Below the pieces are notes generated by a model. It was not told the origin of the DNA and did no database searches. It saw only the letters and a list, made by a program, of their open reading frames with translations. Made by a program: the position numbers and the translations under genes. A stretch of 64,000 bases of DNA from Cenococcum geophilum 1.58 (taxonomy: Eukaryota > Ascomycota > Dothideomycetes > Gloniales > Gloniaceae): NCBI GenBank assembly GCA_001692895.1, contig KV748182.1, forward strand, positions 2,050,341 to 2,114,340, written 5' to 3'. This document shows positions 22,196 to 32,572 of the stretch, piece by piece. Each line of letters starts with the position of its first letter. Positions within the stretch are counted from its first letter, which is position 1.

Positions 22196-24180
22196 AATAG
22201 GTAATAACGGTTTTCTTTACCTAGTTATATTTTACTCGTCTAAGCTTATACTATAAAAGTATAACTATAAGATCTATAATAAAGAACTCCTTATAATTAT
22301 ATAAGCGTTTAAAGAATTCTAATTAGAACTTCCCTTAGTAAAGCCTAACTAGCTAACTAAAGTCCTTATGGACCATTATAACCTTAAGTACTTTATAACT
22401 ATAAAGTAGCTAAACTAATACTAAGTATATTAGAACGAGTTCCTCTCTAGTTTTAACTTTAAAATTATATATAAGCTAGGAGTATAAGGTACTAAACCTA
22501 ATAGCCTAATACGCCGCTTATAAGACCTTCCTTAGTTTAAAGGTAACCCCTATAATTAGTTCTAATAATAAATAATCCTAAAAGTATAAAATTTAGCTTT
22601 AGGTATACTACCTATAATAAAGCTAACTATACCTTAGCTTTATACTATAGGACTAAAGTTACCTTTTACAATTAATAAGCTTATTACTACGGTATATAAC
22701 ACCTCTATTAATCTATTATTATATTAACTTATTACTATAAAGACCGCTAGCGCCTATATACTACCTACTAACCTCTAAAGCTTAAGCTAGATTAATATAA
22801 TAGCCTTAAAAGTAAAAAAAATAGGCTCTATTATAGAGGCCACCTATTTATCCCTAACTTAGAAAATCTATAACAGTAACTAATCTAAATAGCCTATAAC
22901 CTCTAATTAAGCAGCTACCTAAGTAGAGATGGAACCTATAAGTTTCTTAGCCGATACTACTTCTAGCTAAAAATAATAAACTTAGTTAAACTCTTTATAG
23001 GCGCCTATTATAGTTATAAGTACGCTAAGGCCTTTAATATAAAGTACTAAGGATTACTATGCCCTCTACTAGTACCTATATAATAATAGGCGGATATTAC
23101 TATAGATTTTATTATTAACCCACTACCCTATAAATAATACGGCCGTACCTATAAGAACATCCTTATAATAATATACCAATTTATAAAAGAGCGCTACTAT
23201 ATTCTAATTAAAGGTATAGCCGTTAGTAATATTACTAATACCTTTCTTTATAAAGTTTACTAACTATATAGGTTACCTAACTTAATTACGTCTAACTAAG
23301 GTATATAATTTAACTCTAATATATAGAGAAAAATCTGTTAACGCCTTAGCATCTTTATTAAGATATTTATATCCTTTTATTATAAAACTACTAAATAATT
23401 AGAAAACGCTAATACTAATAAAAAAGTATACCTATAATAGATAGTTATCTATAGTTAAAATAACTAGGTAGATTACCTCCTACTAAGTAAATTTATAGTA
23501 AATAACTATATCTTAACTACTATAGGACTTACCCTATTCTTTACAAATAAGGATTATTACCCCTAATCTAGTATAGAGCCACTAGAACCTATTAATAAGA
23601 AAATACTATATAGAAAATACCTTAAGATGCTACTTACTAACTAGTATACAGACTATATAAAAAATCTACTTAACTACTATAAGGGAGAAATAGCTTAGGC
23701 TTAAGTAAAGTAGGCCTACTTTGCTAACTATTATAGAATGCCACTACTAGAGATATGTGTTAGCAACTAAGTATAGCTAAATATACGCAATATCTCTATA
23801 AAAAGGCCTATAAAGTTACTTAATTATAAAAACCTTAGCCCCTATTTAATTAAACAAGTTATTAATAGGGGAGTTATATATAAGCTAAAACTTTTACTTA
23901 CCCTAGCTACCTACGGGATATAGCCTATATTTTACCTATAGCTACTATACCTCTATTAGCCTAACCCTTTACTAGGGTAGATATAGCCTAAAACCCTACT
24001 AGTACTAATTTAAGATAAGAATAAAGACGAGAACTATAAGGAGTAAACCGTTAAACAAATTATTAACTTTAAATACTTTAGTAAAGGTAGAGGATAATAG
24101 CTCTACTATAGAGCTATATATATAGGATTTAATATAAATTAGCCAGAATAGTAATTATAGGAAGACTTTAAAAATGCAAA
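22196..24180 (+). pseudogene. pol: Gypsy B1 pol, second part: RNase H, integrase, partial chromodomain
   Basis: Resumes after the AATAG duplication with LYLVIFYSSKLIPQKYNYKI and KELLTIIQAFKE of RNase H, then the integrase (about 22800-23560: ADITIDFIINPLP, LITSNQGIQFNSN) and the downstream linker. The start of a chromodomain-type block is visible near 24050-24170 (IINFKYFSKGRG, IGFNINQPEQQLQEDFKN). The frame stops abruptly at the LTR of the opposite B copy. The matching complete C-terminal block is found in minus orientation at 31898-32109. Confidence 0.8.
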
Positions 24181-24373
24181 TATTATAACATAGAGGTAGT
24201 AGCTATAGAGTGTATATATTTAAGGAGTCTATAAGACGTTACGCGATTAATTATAAGGGTTAAGGGCGTAAGGAGGTAATATACCTACGCGTAGCTAATA
24301 TAAGCTATATATAAAGTATATATAAGAGTATAGGGCTCTCCTATAGAGGCCCCTATAGTAAGGTTTTATAATA
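24181..24373 (-). repeat. 3' LTR of Gypsy B2
   Basis: 193 bp, inverted relative to the B1 5' LTR. On the minus strand it reads TATTATAAAACC (RIP-mutated TGTTACGGAACC) to the end TATAATA. Directly upstream on that strand is the purine tract GAAGGGGGGTAG. Confidence 0.88.
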
Positions 24374-24688
24374 CTACCCCCCTTCTATAAAGGCGGAGCT
24401 CTAGCAACGCTATGGTTACTATATATATATAAAAGGGACATTTAAGGTATAAAAAAGAAGAAAGGGGGGTATTGCTAAAGGCTTAAAATAACGTTATATA
24501 ATAAAGCTTGGCATCTAAAAATCTAACTAATTTAATAACTTTAACCGCTAGTTAAAGTTCCTAGATATCTTAATAATATTCCAGTTACGGAATCGCACTT
24601 TATTATAATCTAACAGTAATCTAACGGCAATTTGCCCTTATATAGTAATATATAACGGTTTAACTCTATAAGGGCTCCTATAAAGGAT
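24374..24688 (-). pseudogene. pol: B2 end of pol and 3' untranslated part
   Basis: Minus strand: the last pol residues LLRYLGTLTSG end within the palindrome at 24537-24559. Then follow an AT-rich stretch and the polypurine tract near 24374-24385. The left flank of element C gives AGGAT at 24684-24688. Confidence 0.65.
24537..24559. other. 23-bp palindrome at the end of pol (B2 copy)
   Basis: Arms AACTTTAAC and GTTAAAGTT around a 5-base centre CGCTA; the inner arm pairs are altered by RIP relative to the D copy. Confidence 0.85.
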
Positions 24689-24884
24689 TGTTACGGTACT
24701 GCGATAGAGTAGACTAAATAACTACGTTGTGGTATAAAGAGGAGAAGAAGGTAAAAGGGGGTATTATATATAAATAGTAGGGCCAGCCGCTAAGGCGCTA
24801 GTAGTGGGGTAGCTAATAGTAGGAAATAGTATAAGATAGTACGAGACAGTATAAAATAGTATGCGTTAGGTTAGTGCCGTAACA
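24689..24884 (-). repeat. 3' LTR of Gypsy C
   Basis: 196 bp, plus-strand ends TGTTACGG and GCCGTAACA. It carries short AGTATAA-type repeats near 24825-24860. The adjacent minus-strand purine tract (TTTTAGGGAGGGGAGTAC) lies at 24885-24902. Confidence 0.92.
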
Positions 24885-24949
24885 GTACTCCCCTCCCTAA
24901 AAGGGTTGGTCCCTAAACCGAATAAGTAACTTATTTTTACTGTAAAGAT

Positions 24950-25138
24950 ATTACTTCTACTTACCACTTTTAACTAAGCTAATAGCAATTTTCTATACCG
25001 GGTATAGAAAATCCTAATTAGTTAGTTTAATAAATAAAGTTAGCAGAACTCTATACCGCTATTACATAGCACTTCTTAACAAAAAACTAACTAATTAGAT
25101 AACTTTAACCGGCGGTTAAAGTTCTATAAGATCTTAAC
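24950..25138 (-). other. Palindromic 3' module of Gypsy C
   Basis: Contains two perfect fold-back sequences: ATTTTCTATACC/GGTATAGAAAAT around one base at 24988-25012, and the 23-bp AACTTTAACCG palindrome at 25101-25123. The whole stretch aligns with 38665-38867 of the Copia element, including the linking text CTAATTAG(T/C)TAG(T/C)TTAA and AGAACTCTATACCGC. It lies between the end of pol and the polypurine tract. Confidence 0.8.
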
Positions 25139-28100
25139 CACTATAAATTATCTTCGTGGTCGGCCACGGTTTTAGTATAACTCTCTTTTATTTTATGCCC
25201 AGTCTAGGGGTTTTAGCTTCTTAGGGTATTATTTATAAAACTTTAGTAGTGCGCGCTTATACCCTTTTAGGGATTTCTTAGGTTTCTAGGTTTCCTTATT
25301 ATAATACTTCCACTTAATATAATATATTAAGCCGTGCTCGTCTATTTATTTATTATATATATTAAGAATTTTTTTAAATTCTTACTTGTCTATAATATTG
25401 CCATCATTATCCCTTTTAGCTATCCTACCTATAATATTATAACGTTCCTCTTTGTTAATATATACTTAACTAGAGATCTCTTTAGGGAACTAAAGGCGGA
25501 CTTTTAAAGTATAGAAAGACTTATTAACACAGATATAGTCTAAGAGGTTAACTATAACTACTCCTTTATAGGCAGCTAGGACGGGCTAAGGTCCGTCCTA
25601 GTTATTATCCCACTTTCTCTTAGGCCGGTTAGTCTTTATATTTTTAAGGCTAACTATAACTATATTATCCTTTTTAAATATTATACCCTTATCTCGTTTT
25701 ATATTAGCGTTATCTTTATATCGTTACTAGGAGATATAAGCCAGGGCTTTAAGCTGGATTAGGATGCGCTTAAAGCGGTTAATAATAGTATTAGCTTATA
25801 GGTACTCCTTTTTTATATATATAGATAGGGCTAATAGCTAGGGGCCTACTGGTTTAATACCTAGATGTGGGTTATAGCTATAGTTAGTAAAGAACAGTAA
25901 AATTCCCGTGGTCTTATTAACCTAGTTATTTATAGTAAACTTGGTAAGGGGGAGCTAATCTACTTAGTTGTCTTAGGTAAAGCTTATAAAGATACATAGG
26001 TACTTATTTATTACTGCGTTAATAATCTTGGTTTAACTATCTATTTTAGGGTGCCATATAAAGCTAGGGCTTAGGGTTACCTTTAGGCGCTAGTTTAGGT
26101 AACGCTAGAAGTTAGAACGAATAAAGAGCCTCTATTAGAAATAATAGTATTTAGAGCGCCGTATAACTTATAGATAGTGTAAATAAATGCTTTAACAAGC
26201 TCCTTAGTATTTAGGCTGGTAATAGAAATAAAGTATCTTATCTTTATTAGGCGGTTAACAATAACAAAGATATATTTATATATTTTGCCGTTACAAAGGC
26301 ACTTAGGTAGATTAACGACGTAGTTAATAGAGATATTAGTCTATAGGCAGACTAGTAGTTCTAGTGGTTTTAGGAAACTAGGTGGTGTTAAGCGTAGGGT
26401 TTTTATATAGAAGTAGAGAGCGTAGTCTCTTATAAAGGTAGCTATAAACTATAAAATACCTAGCCACTAATATATTCGATTAAGGAGGTTTAGTGTCTTA
26501 ACGCGGCCTAAGTAACCCGTAGGGCCTAAACTATATATATAGTATATAACTTCTAGTTAGAGTTTAGGTAAATTAGGGACAAATACTTAATTCCTATAGT
26601 AGATTAGGCCGTTAATAATTAAATATTTAGATTTATTATAGCGGAGCAGCTTTCTAATCTGCTTAGGCTAACGGCGTGCTTTATAGTCTTCCTATTTATA
26701 TAGCGCAGCTAATATATTCTTAGCGAGTTTATTCTCTATATAGGCATTCTTAATAAGCTCCTTAAGGGGTTTTTTCTTAGGCTTTAGGTCTATTACTATA
26801 ATAAAGTCTTTAATGTTCTAGTCTTGGGATTTGCTTAGTAGCTCTTCTAAGATAGTAGGGTTAACTTTCTTTAGTGGTAAGATAACGCGGTCTTGGTATT
26901 ATAGACATTTATTATTAGCATTAGCAGGTATAACACCTAGGAGGCGGCTAAGAGCGTCTAGGATTATAGCTTTAGTGCTGGGCCTATAGGTAATAACAAA
27001 GTTAAATTAGGAAAGGAACTTAGCCTAGCGGACTTAGCGCTAGTTTAATTATTTCGTTATTATAAAGGTCTGGAGGTTTTTATAGTCTATAATAATTTTA
27101 AATAGCTGCTTAGTTCCTTATAGTTTGGGGCGCTATTCTTCTAATGTCTTAATAATTACTAGGAGCTCCTTATTATATATTTTATAGTTATATTTAAGGG
27201 CTAAGTGCTTAGCAAAGAAGAATATAACTGGCTTAAGCTTATTACTTTTATCGACTTAATAAAGTACTTTACCTAAAGCCTAGTTCAAGGCGTCTGTTTC
27301 TACTATAGTCTTCTTTATATAGTTATAATATGCTAGGACCGGTGCTATAGACAACGCTGTTTTTAGGGTCTAGAACGCCTATATTTGGTTAGGGCCCTAT
27401 AACTAGCTAATGCTCTTCTTTAGTAGCCTAGTTATGGGCTTAACTACCTTAGAGTAGCCTTAGATAAATCGTTAGTAGAAGTTCGCGAAGCCAAGAAATT
27501 ACTGTAGTTCCTTAACTAATGTTGGGTCCTTCTATTCCTATAAGGCCTGTACCTTCTTAGGGTCTATAGTTATGCCGTTAGTTAAGATAATTAAGCTAAG
27601 GTATTTTGTTTTAGTAGTATAAAACTTAGACTTATTAATATTAATCTGGAGTCTAGTATTACTAAGTCTCTAGATAATTTTATTTATATATTTCGTATAC
27701 TTAGCGCGTGTTTTTAAGAAGATAGGGATATTATTAAAATACGTAGTGCAGTAGTCGTTAAGGGCGTTATATAGAATATAGTTAATATAGTTTTAAAATA
27801 TAGCGGGTGCATTATAGAGACTAAATAGTATAACTAATATTTTATAGAGCCTAAACTGGGTGATAAATGCTATAAGCTACTTATAGCCTTCCGCAATCTG
27901 GATTTAGTTAAACGTAGTAATTATATTAAGCTTAGTAAAGTACTTAGTACTATAGAGTGTATTAAGTGTCTTATAGACTAGTGGCAATGGATATTAATTC
28001 TTAATAGTAACTATATTTAGGCCTTGGTAGTTATAGTAGATTTATATACCGCCGCTAGGTTTTATAGTAAGGAGGAGTAATATAGTAGCTAGTAAGGTCG

Positions 28101-28900
28101 ATTCGCGGATAAAACCCTTATTTAATATCTTATTAATCCACTTTTTTACACAACTAAGTTTAGTAGGTAAGAGTAGTCTATTTTTATAATATAGGGCCTA
28201 CTTTCCGGGTATAATCTTAATTTTATAGTCCTATGGTCGGTAAGGGGGCAGCTTATCTATATTTTTAGGGAGGAAGTGTTTAATATATTCGCGAAACTTT
28301 TTTAGTAAGCGTTATAAAATATCTTTACGGGTTAATTCTAGTTTGCCTTTTAGAAATTTCTTAATATTAGTATTAACTATCTTTTGGCGTAGAGACTTAG
28401 ACTTTATTTTTAAGTTTGTCTTAAGGAAGTTATAAAAAGAAGGGGGTAGCGCTTTGCGGGCTTTGTCCATTATATAGTTGCCTTCTACTAGCTAGTAGAA
28501 AAACCTTTCTAATAGGTTCGGTACTTCTATTAGGCCTATAGGTAACTCCTTAAATAGCTATTAATGCTCTTTTTATTTAACTAGTTTTACTAGCTCCGCT
28601 ATATAGATCCTTATTACCTTTACGTCTTTTTATTTATAGAACTAGGTAAAATTAATAGTATAAGTGTATCTAATATCGTCCAGGTTAGGGCGCATTCAGT
28701 TCCCCGGTGCTATAGCTAGGCTAGTATAGCTTAGTTGGCCTAGGGGGGCGGAAATGAGGCGGCGGCCCTATATAGTACGCGCGGGAGACGGGTATAAGGT
28801 TAGGCGTTATAGGGGGGAGGTCTTAATTGCTCTAGTTTCGGTCTTAGCTATAACGCCCTTAGCTATTATATATGCGGTCGCATATATATATGGTAAATAA
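25124..28900 (-). pseudogene. pol: Gypsy C pol
   Basis: Read on the minus strand from high to low coordinates. Reverse transcriptase about 28420-27480 (NAPAIFQNYINYIL; the catalytic box appears as YFNN; then LQININKSKFY and DPKKVQAL; LQQFLGFANFYQRFI near 27500). RNase H about 27420-26900 (FAKHLALKYNYKIYNKELL; TTKQLNQRQVRQAKFLSQF). Integrase about 26700-25500. Chromodomain about 25380-25190 (LIYYIKWKYYNKETQKPK, then ALLKFYKQYPKKLKPLDWA). RIP stops occur throughout. The pol end overlaps the 23-bp palindrome. Confidence 0.85.
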
Positions 28901-31350
28901 CTTAGGGTTAGGTATTTTACTAGCTAACTTAGGTTAAGCGGGTATATACGGGGGACTTATAGTTCTAGCAGTGTTTATTTTTTAGGGGATAGAGCGGTAG
29001 TTTAGTCTTCCAGAATCTCTGCTTAGTTTACTGCGTATATTAGCTTACTAGTATTAGGTACCTCTTTTACTATTAGCTAATAGTATCTAAGCGTTAGTCA
29101 TGCGATGCGTCTATATAGTACTACTTAGTTATAGTTAGGAATATACTATAGGAAATAGTTATAGGTATAGTAATTAGAGTTAAACTTAAGCTCTAGGGCG
29201 GGGAAGTCTGCCCTTAGGTTATACTTTTTAAGCTAGGGCATTCTAAGAATTACTAGTATAGAGGGTAATAACTTTATAATATAAAAGAGTATAGATTCTA
29301 TATAGTGGCTAATTGTTATCATTGCTATAAAGTAGTAGGTAATAAACCTAGATGGGAGTTTATTGGTAAAGCGGAGTGGTTTTAGGACTAGAAGTCTTTT
29401 TATTATAATATTATACTTTTTTATAAGCGAGTCTTTATCTACAAACGCTAGTACTATACTACTAGTATTAATAAGGCTTATTGTTTTAATAAGAACTTAT
29501 AGGAGTAGGTTACGCAGTAAGGAGAGGTAGGTCTAAATAAGAATAGCATTCCTATTACTATTTACTATTCTAAGGTTAAGTAGTAGCTAGCTTAAAATAA
29601 GGTCTAACTAATCTAGTAGTATAAATCTAATCCTTTTATCCTCCTCCCCGTATGGTTTTGACCCTTAAAGGCGACTTAGTCTAAGGGTTAGCCTTTTAAT
29701 AGCTAAATTGTAGGGCTTAGCTAGTAGCTGTAGTCTTAGCTAGTATATCCTAACGTGTTGGTCTCTAACGGTGTATATATGCTAGAGGGTACTTTACTAA
29801 TAATACGGCCGGTTTTATAATTAGTAATAGTATAGAGTACTTATCCGTAGTTTGCGTACAGGACTATCGGCTAAAACTATATTAGGGAAGGGAATTATAG
29901 GGGTAGGTCTTTATATCCGAACCTATATCCTTATCCACGGTTACCGCCTTAATTACTATCCCCTCTATTAAAGAATCCGCCACGGCTAGAAGGGAGTTGG
30001 CGCGGTAGCATTAAAAGGGGATTTAGGTTCTTTTAGGGGTCGTAAGCATCTTTCTAGTAACTAGGTTGACTATACGCTATATAAAGTCTATTATCCGTAT
30101 AATATCTTTAGATGTTATTAGGGAGACTATTACTACTACTGCTAAACTTAACGGCGTTAAGGTCTATTAGGTTATTCTATAGTAATATAGGTTAATAGCC
30201 GCTAGCGGTACTTAGCTTAGCGGTATTTAGCTTAGTATAGTAGGTATAGTTCTAGAGGTTATAAGCGAATATATCCATCTGCTCGCTTTAGCCTTTATAG
30301 TTAGTATCGCCAATTTTATAGCTAAGGGTAAGAGCTAGGTCCTTTATCTTAGAGGAAATATTCTTCTTAAGTAGATCCACTTTTTGTTCCTTAGTCTTAT
30401 TTGCTTTAATTATTAACTTATTAAGCTTTGCTTTCTAGGACTAGTAGTTACGCTTACCTTAGCTTAAGGTATCTAGCTTATTTTTAGCTGCTTAGGTTGT
30501 ATCTATAGTCTTATAGTACTTCCTTATATACACAAACATAGACTCTTAGTTAGAGAAGGTCTATTTACTTAAGTTATTTAGGTGTATGCATAGCATATTA
30601 AGGCTATGCTTAATATAGTTATAAGCTTTATCTATTAGTATGTCTAATATATAGAGGACTTTATCTATTAGGGTCTTAAAGCACTTTATATTCCTCCGGA
30701 AAACGCCTTAAATCTTTATTTCCTATATTTTAAATTTTTCTTGCTTTTTAGTCGGTGATCCCTTGCTATTAAATAGGGTTAAATCTTTTATTTTATACTT
30801 TTTTCTATAGGGCTTAGTTAGAAAAGGAGAGCTAATAGTAATATTTTTGTCGGCAATAGTCTGGGTAAGTATAGTAATCTAAAGGCTTACTGTTCGTATT
30901 GTTATATATATAGTTTAAGCGTTTTAAGGGAGTTAATTCTATGCTAAGCTTCTTTAAGTTAAGACTTTATAGTTCGGCCTTTATTATAGACGGCTTAGAA
31001 ACCGCTCTTAACGCTAGCTAGGAAAGTTGTATATATAAAGAGGTGCTGGAAGGTTCCTGTTATGTTAAGGTCCTTAGGGTACTCCGGGCTACTCCTAATT
31101 GCCTAGGCAATGTGGGTATAGGAGGTATTAAAAAGGTAGGCGAGTGCTTTGCGTATATTCGCCAACGGGGTATTATCTATACTATAGTCGCCTATTTTAA
31201 GGGATCTATATAAGGTAATTAAAGTCTATAAGGCTGGCTATAGTACTAAGATTATCTATAACTGTGCTGGGGTTGTCTGGGACTTATAGTATGGTATTAT
31301 CAGTCGCGCTAGGTCGTAATTATACTGGGAAAACAGGAATAATAAACTAG
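28901..31350 (-). pseudogene. gag: Gypsy C gag and protease region
   Basis: Placed by position between the 5' LTR and pol. A Gly/Arg-rich run near 29900-30010 (minus strand GGFFNRGDSNQGGNRG) suits the C-terminal part of gag. I could not place a clean zinc knuckle or protease triad. RIP stops are frequent, so limits are approximate. Confidence 0.5.
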
Positions 31351-31391
31351 GAAAAAATAAAGGTTATAATAGGGCGCAATTAGGGATACTA

Positions 31392-31696
31392 TCCCATGCG
31401 CTATTGAGAAAGGTCGTTTGGTAAGCGAACTAGATTTGACGCAGCCTTAACAAAATAAAGCTCTAGATTTGATTAATTAATTATAACGCAATATCGCGAT
31501 AATAAAACTCGAATTTGGTATATATATATACCAGCCAGGTTGGGCAATATCTGGATCGTTAGAAGAACGTTCACGACCCATTATGGTAGTTTAATTGAAG
31601 CAGAAAGCTATCTAGATACTATGGTTGCGACGATTATAATATTTTGGTGTTCGCGCACAGGTCACATTTCCTAAACGACCTCAACAGCGCATGGGA
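31392..31696. mobile_element. 305-bp MITE with TA target duplication
   Basis: Ends TCCCATGCGCTATTGAG and (reverse complement of the right end) TCCCATGCGCTGTTGAG, continuing GGTCGTTT on both sides after a 3-base gap. TA flanks both ends (31390-31391 and 31697-31698), as for Tc1/mariner-type elements. It keeps CA and TG freely, unlike the surrounding C element, so it is younger or too short for RIP. No coding capacity. Confidence 0.85.
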
Positions 31697-31701
31697 TAAA
31701 C

Positions 31702-31897
31702 TATTACGGTGCTGCAATAAAGTAGACTAAATAACTACGTTATAGTATAAAGAGGAGAAGAAGGTAAAAGGGGGTATTGTATATAAATAGTAGGGCCAGC
31801 CGCCAAGGCGCTAGTGGTGGGCTAGTTAACAGTAGGAAACAGTATAAGACAGTACGAGACAGTATAAAACAGTATACGTTAGGTTAGTGCCGTGACA
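31702..31897 (-). repeat. 5' LTR of Gypsy C
   Basis: 196 bp, partner of 24689-24884. It is clearly less RIP-mutated: four or five copies of an (A)ACAGTA(T/C)-type unit of about 10-11 bp are intact near 31823-31875. The MITE lies five bases inside it. Confidence 0.92.
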
Positions 31898-32109
31898 AGG
31901 ATTAGGTATAAAATCTCTACTTAAGCCTAGTTTCTATAGGTTTGTATAGTAAAAGTCACTAATTAAATCCTTTATATTTTTAAAGTCTTTCTATAGTTAC
32001 CATTCTAGCTAATTTATATCAAATCCTATATATATAGCTCTATAGTAGAGCCATTATCCTCTGCCTTTACTAAAGTATTTAAAGTTAATAATTTATTTAA
32101 TGGTTTACT
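31898..32109 (-). pseudogene. pol: B2 chromodomain block
   Basis: Minus strand: IINFKYFSKGRGQWLYYRAI, then IGFDINQLEWQLQKDFKN and LISDF. It matches the end of B1 pol at 24050-24180 and extends it. Interrupted on the left by C and on the right by A2. Confidence 0.75.
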
Positions 32110-32531
32110 TATTACGGACCTTATATCGGCAGCAATAGCACTACTAGGAAGAGATATAAATAGACTAGTAGTGGAAGTGTGGGAGGTGCTAGAACTAGTT
32201 AAGCTATAGGATAAGGGGTAGCTAAGTTATATAACAAATTATAGGAGGAGATCTATTAATCTATAAGATTTATAAGGTCTGCTTATATACCTTATATACC
32301 TTACGTACCTTATATACTTAAGTATTTCTTAGGCGCAGTATTATATATTTAAAAGACTACAGTCCCTACCTAGATAGTTCTTTTCTTCGTAGTAAATCTC
32401 AGAATATAATTAGAGTTAATTTATTAGGCAACTACTCCACTAGTTATTATTACGTTATTAACTTCTTATTTACCTATATACCTAGCCTGTTAATAAGTCT
32501 ACCGTAGTTCCTACTATAAGGCTTCGTTATA
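32110..32531 (+). repeat. 5' LTR of A2
   Basis: About 422 bp starting TATTACGGACC (RIP-mutated TGTTACGG) and ending TTCGTTATA. The left ~230 bp are unrelated to the A1/A3 LTR; the right part from GTCCCTACCTAGATAG is shared. Confidence 0.85.
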
Positions 32532-32572
32532 TATTTACTACTAAAGTTATAGTATTAATAAAGTTAAATAAT

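Larger units (their letters stand above)
10454..24180 (+). mobile_element. Ty3/Gypsy element B, plus copy (B1), truncated on the right
   Basis: 5' LTR, gag, protease, reverse transcriptase, RNase H, integrase and part of a chromodomain in order on the plus strand. Element A1 (14240-22195) is nested in its RNase H. The pol frame is cut at 24180 by the LTR of a second B copy in the opposite orientation, so B1 has no 3' LTR in view. Dozens of RIP stops. Confidence 0.85.
24689..31897 (-). mobile_element. Ty3/Gypsy element C, complete, minus strand
   Basis: 7209 bp with two 196-bp LTRs and target duplication AGGAT (24684-24688 and 31898-31902). It is nested in B2. On the minus strand the order is LTR, gag, protease, reverse transcriptase, RNase H, integrase, chromodomain, palindromic 3' module, polypurine tract, LTR. 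A 305-bp MITE sits next to the 5' LTR. Confidence 0.92.
24181..32109 (-). mobile_element. Ty3/Gypsy element B, minus copy (B2), 3' end only
   Basis: On the minus strand: chromodomain block (32109-31898), then element C inserted, then the end of pol, the palindrome, a polypurine tract and the 3' LTR (24373-24181). The upstream part of B2 is interrupted at 32110 by element A2 and must lie beyond the right edge of the window. B2 landed inside the chromodomain of B1, so the two copies form a long inverted arrangement. Confidence 0.8.

Noticed and set aside
10454-24373. One giant DNA transposon with 193-bp terminal inverted repeats
   Set aside because: The inverted ends are LTRs of two B copies in opposite orientation: each has its own adjoining gag/pol or polypurine tract, and the flanks show no shared target duplication.
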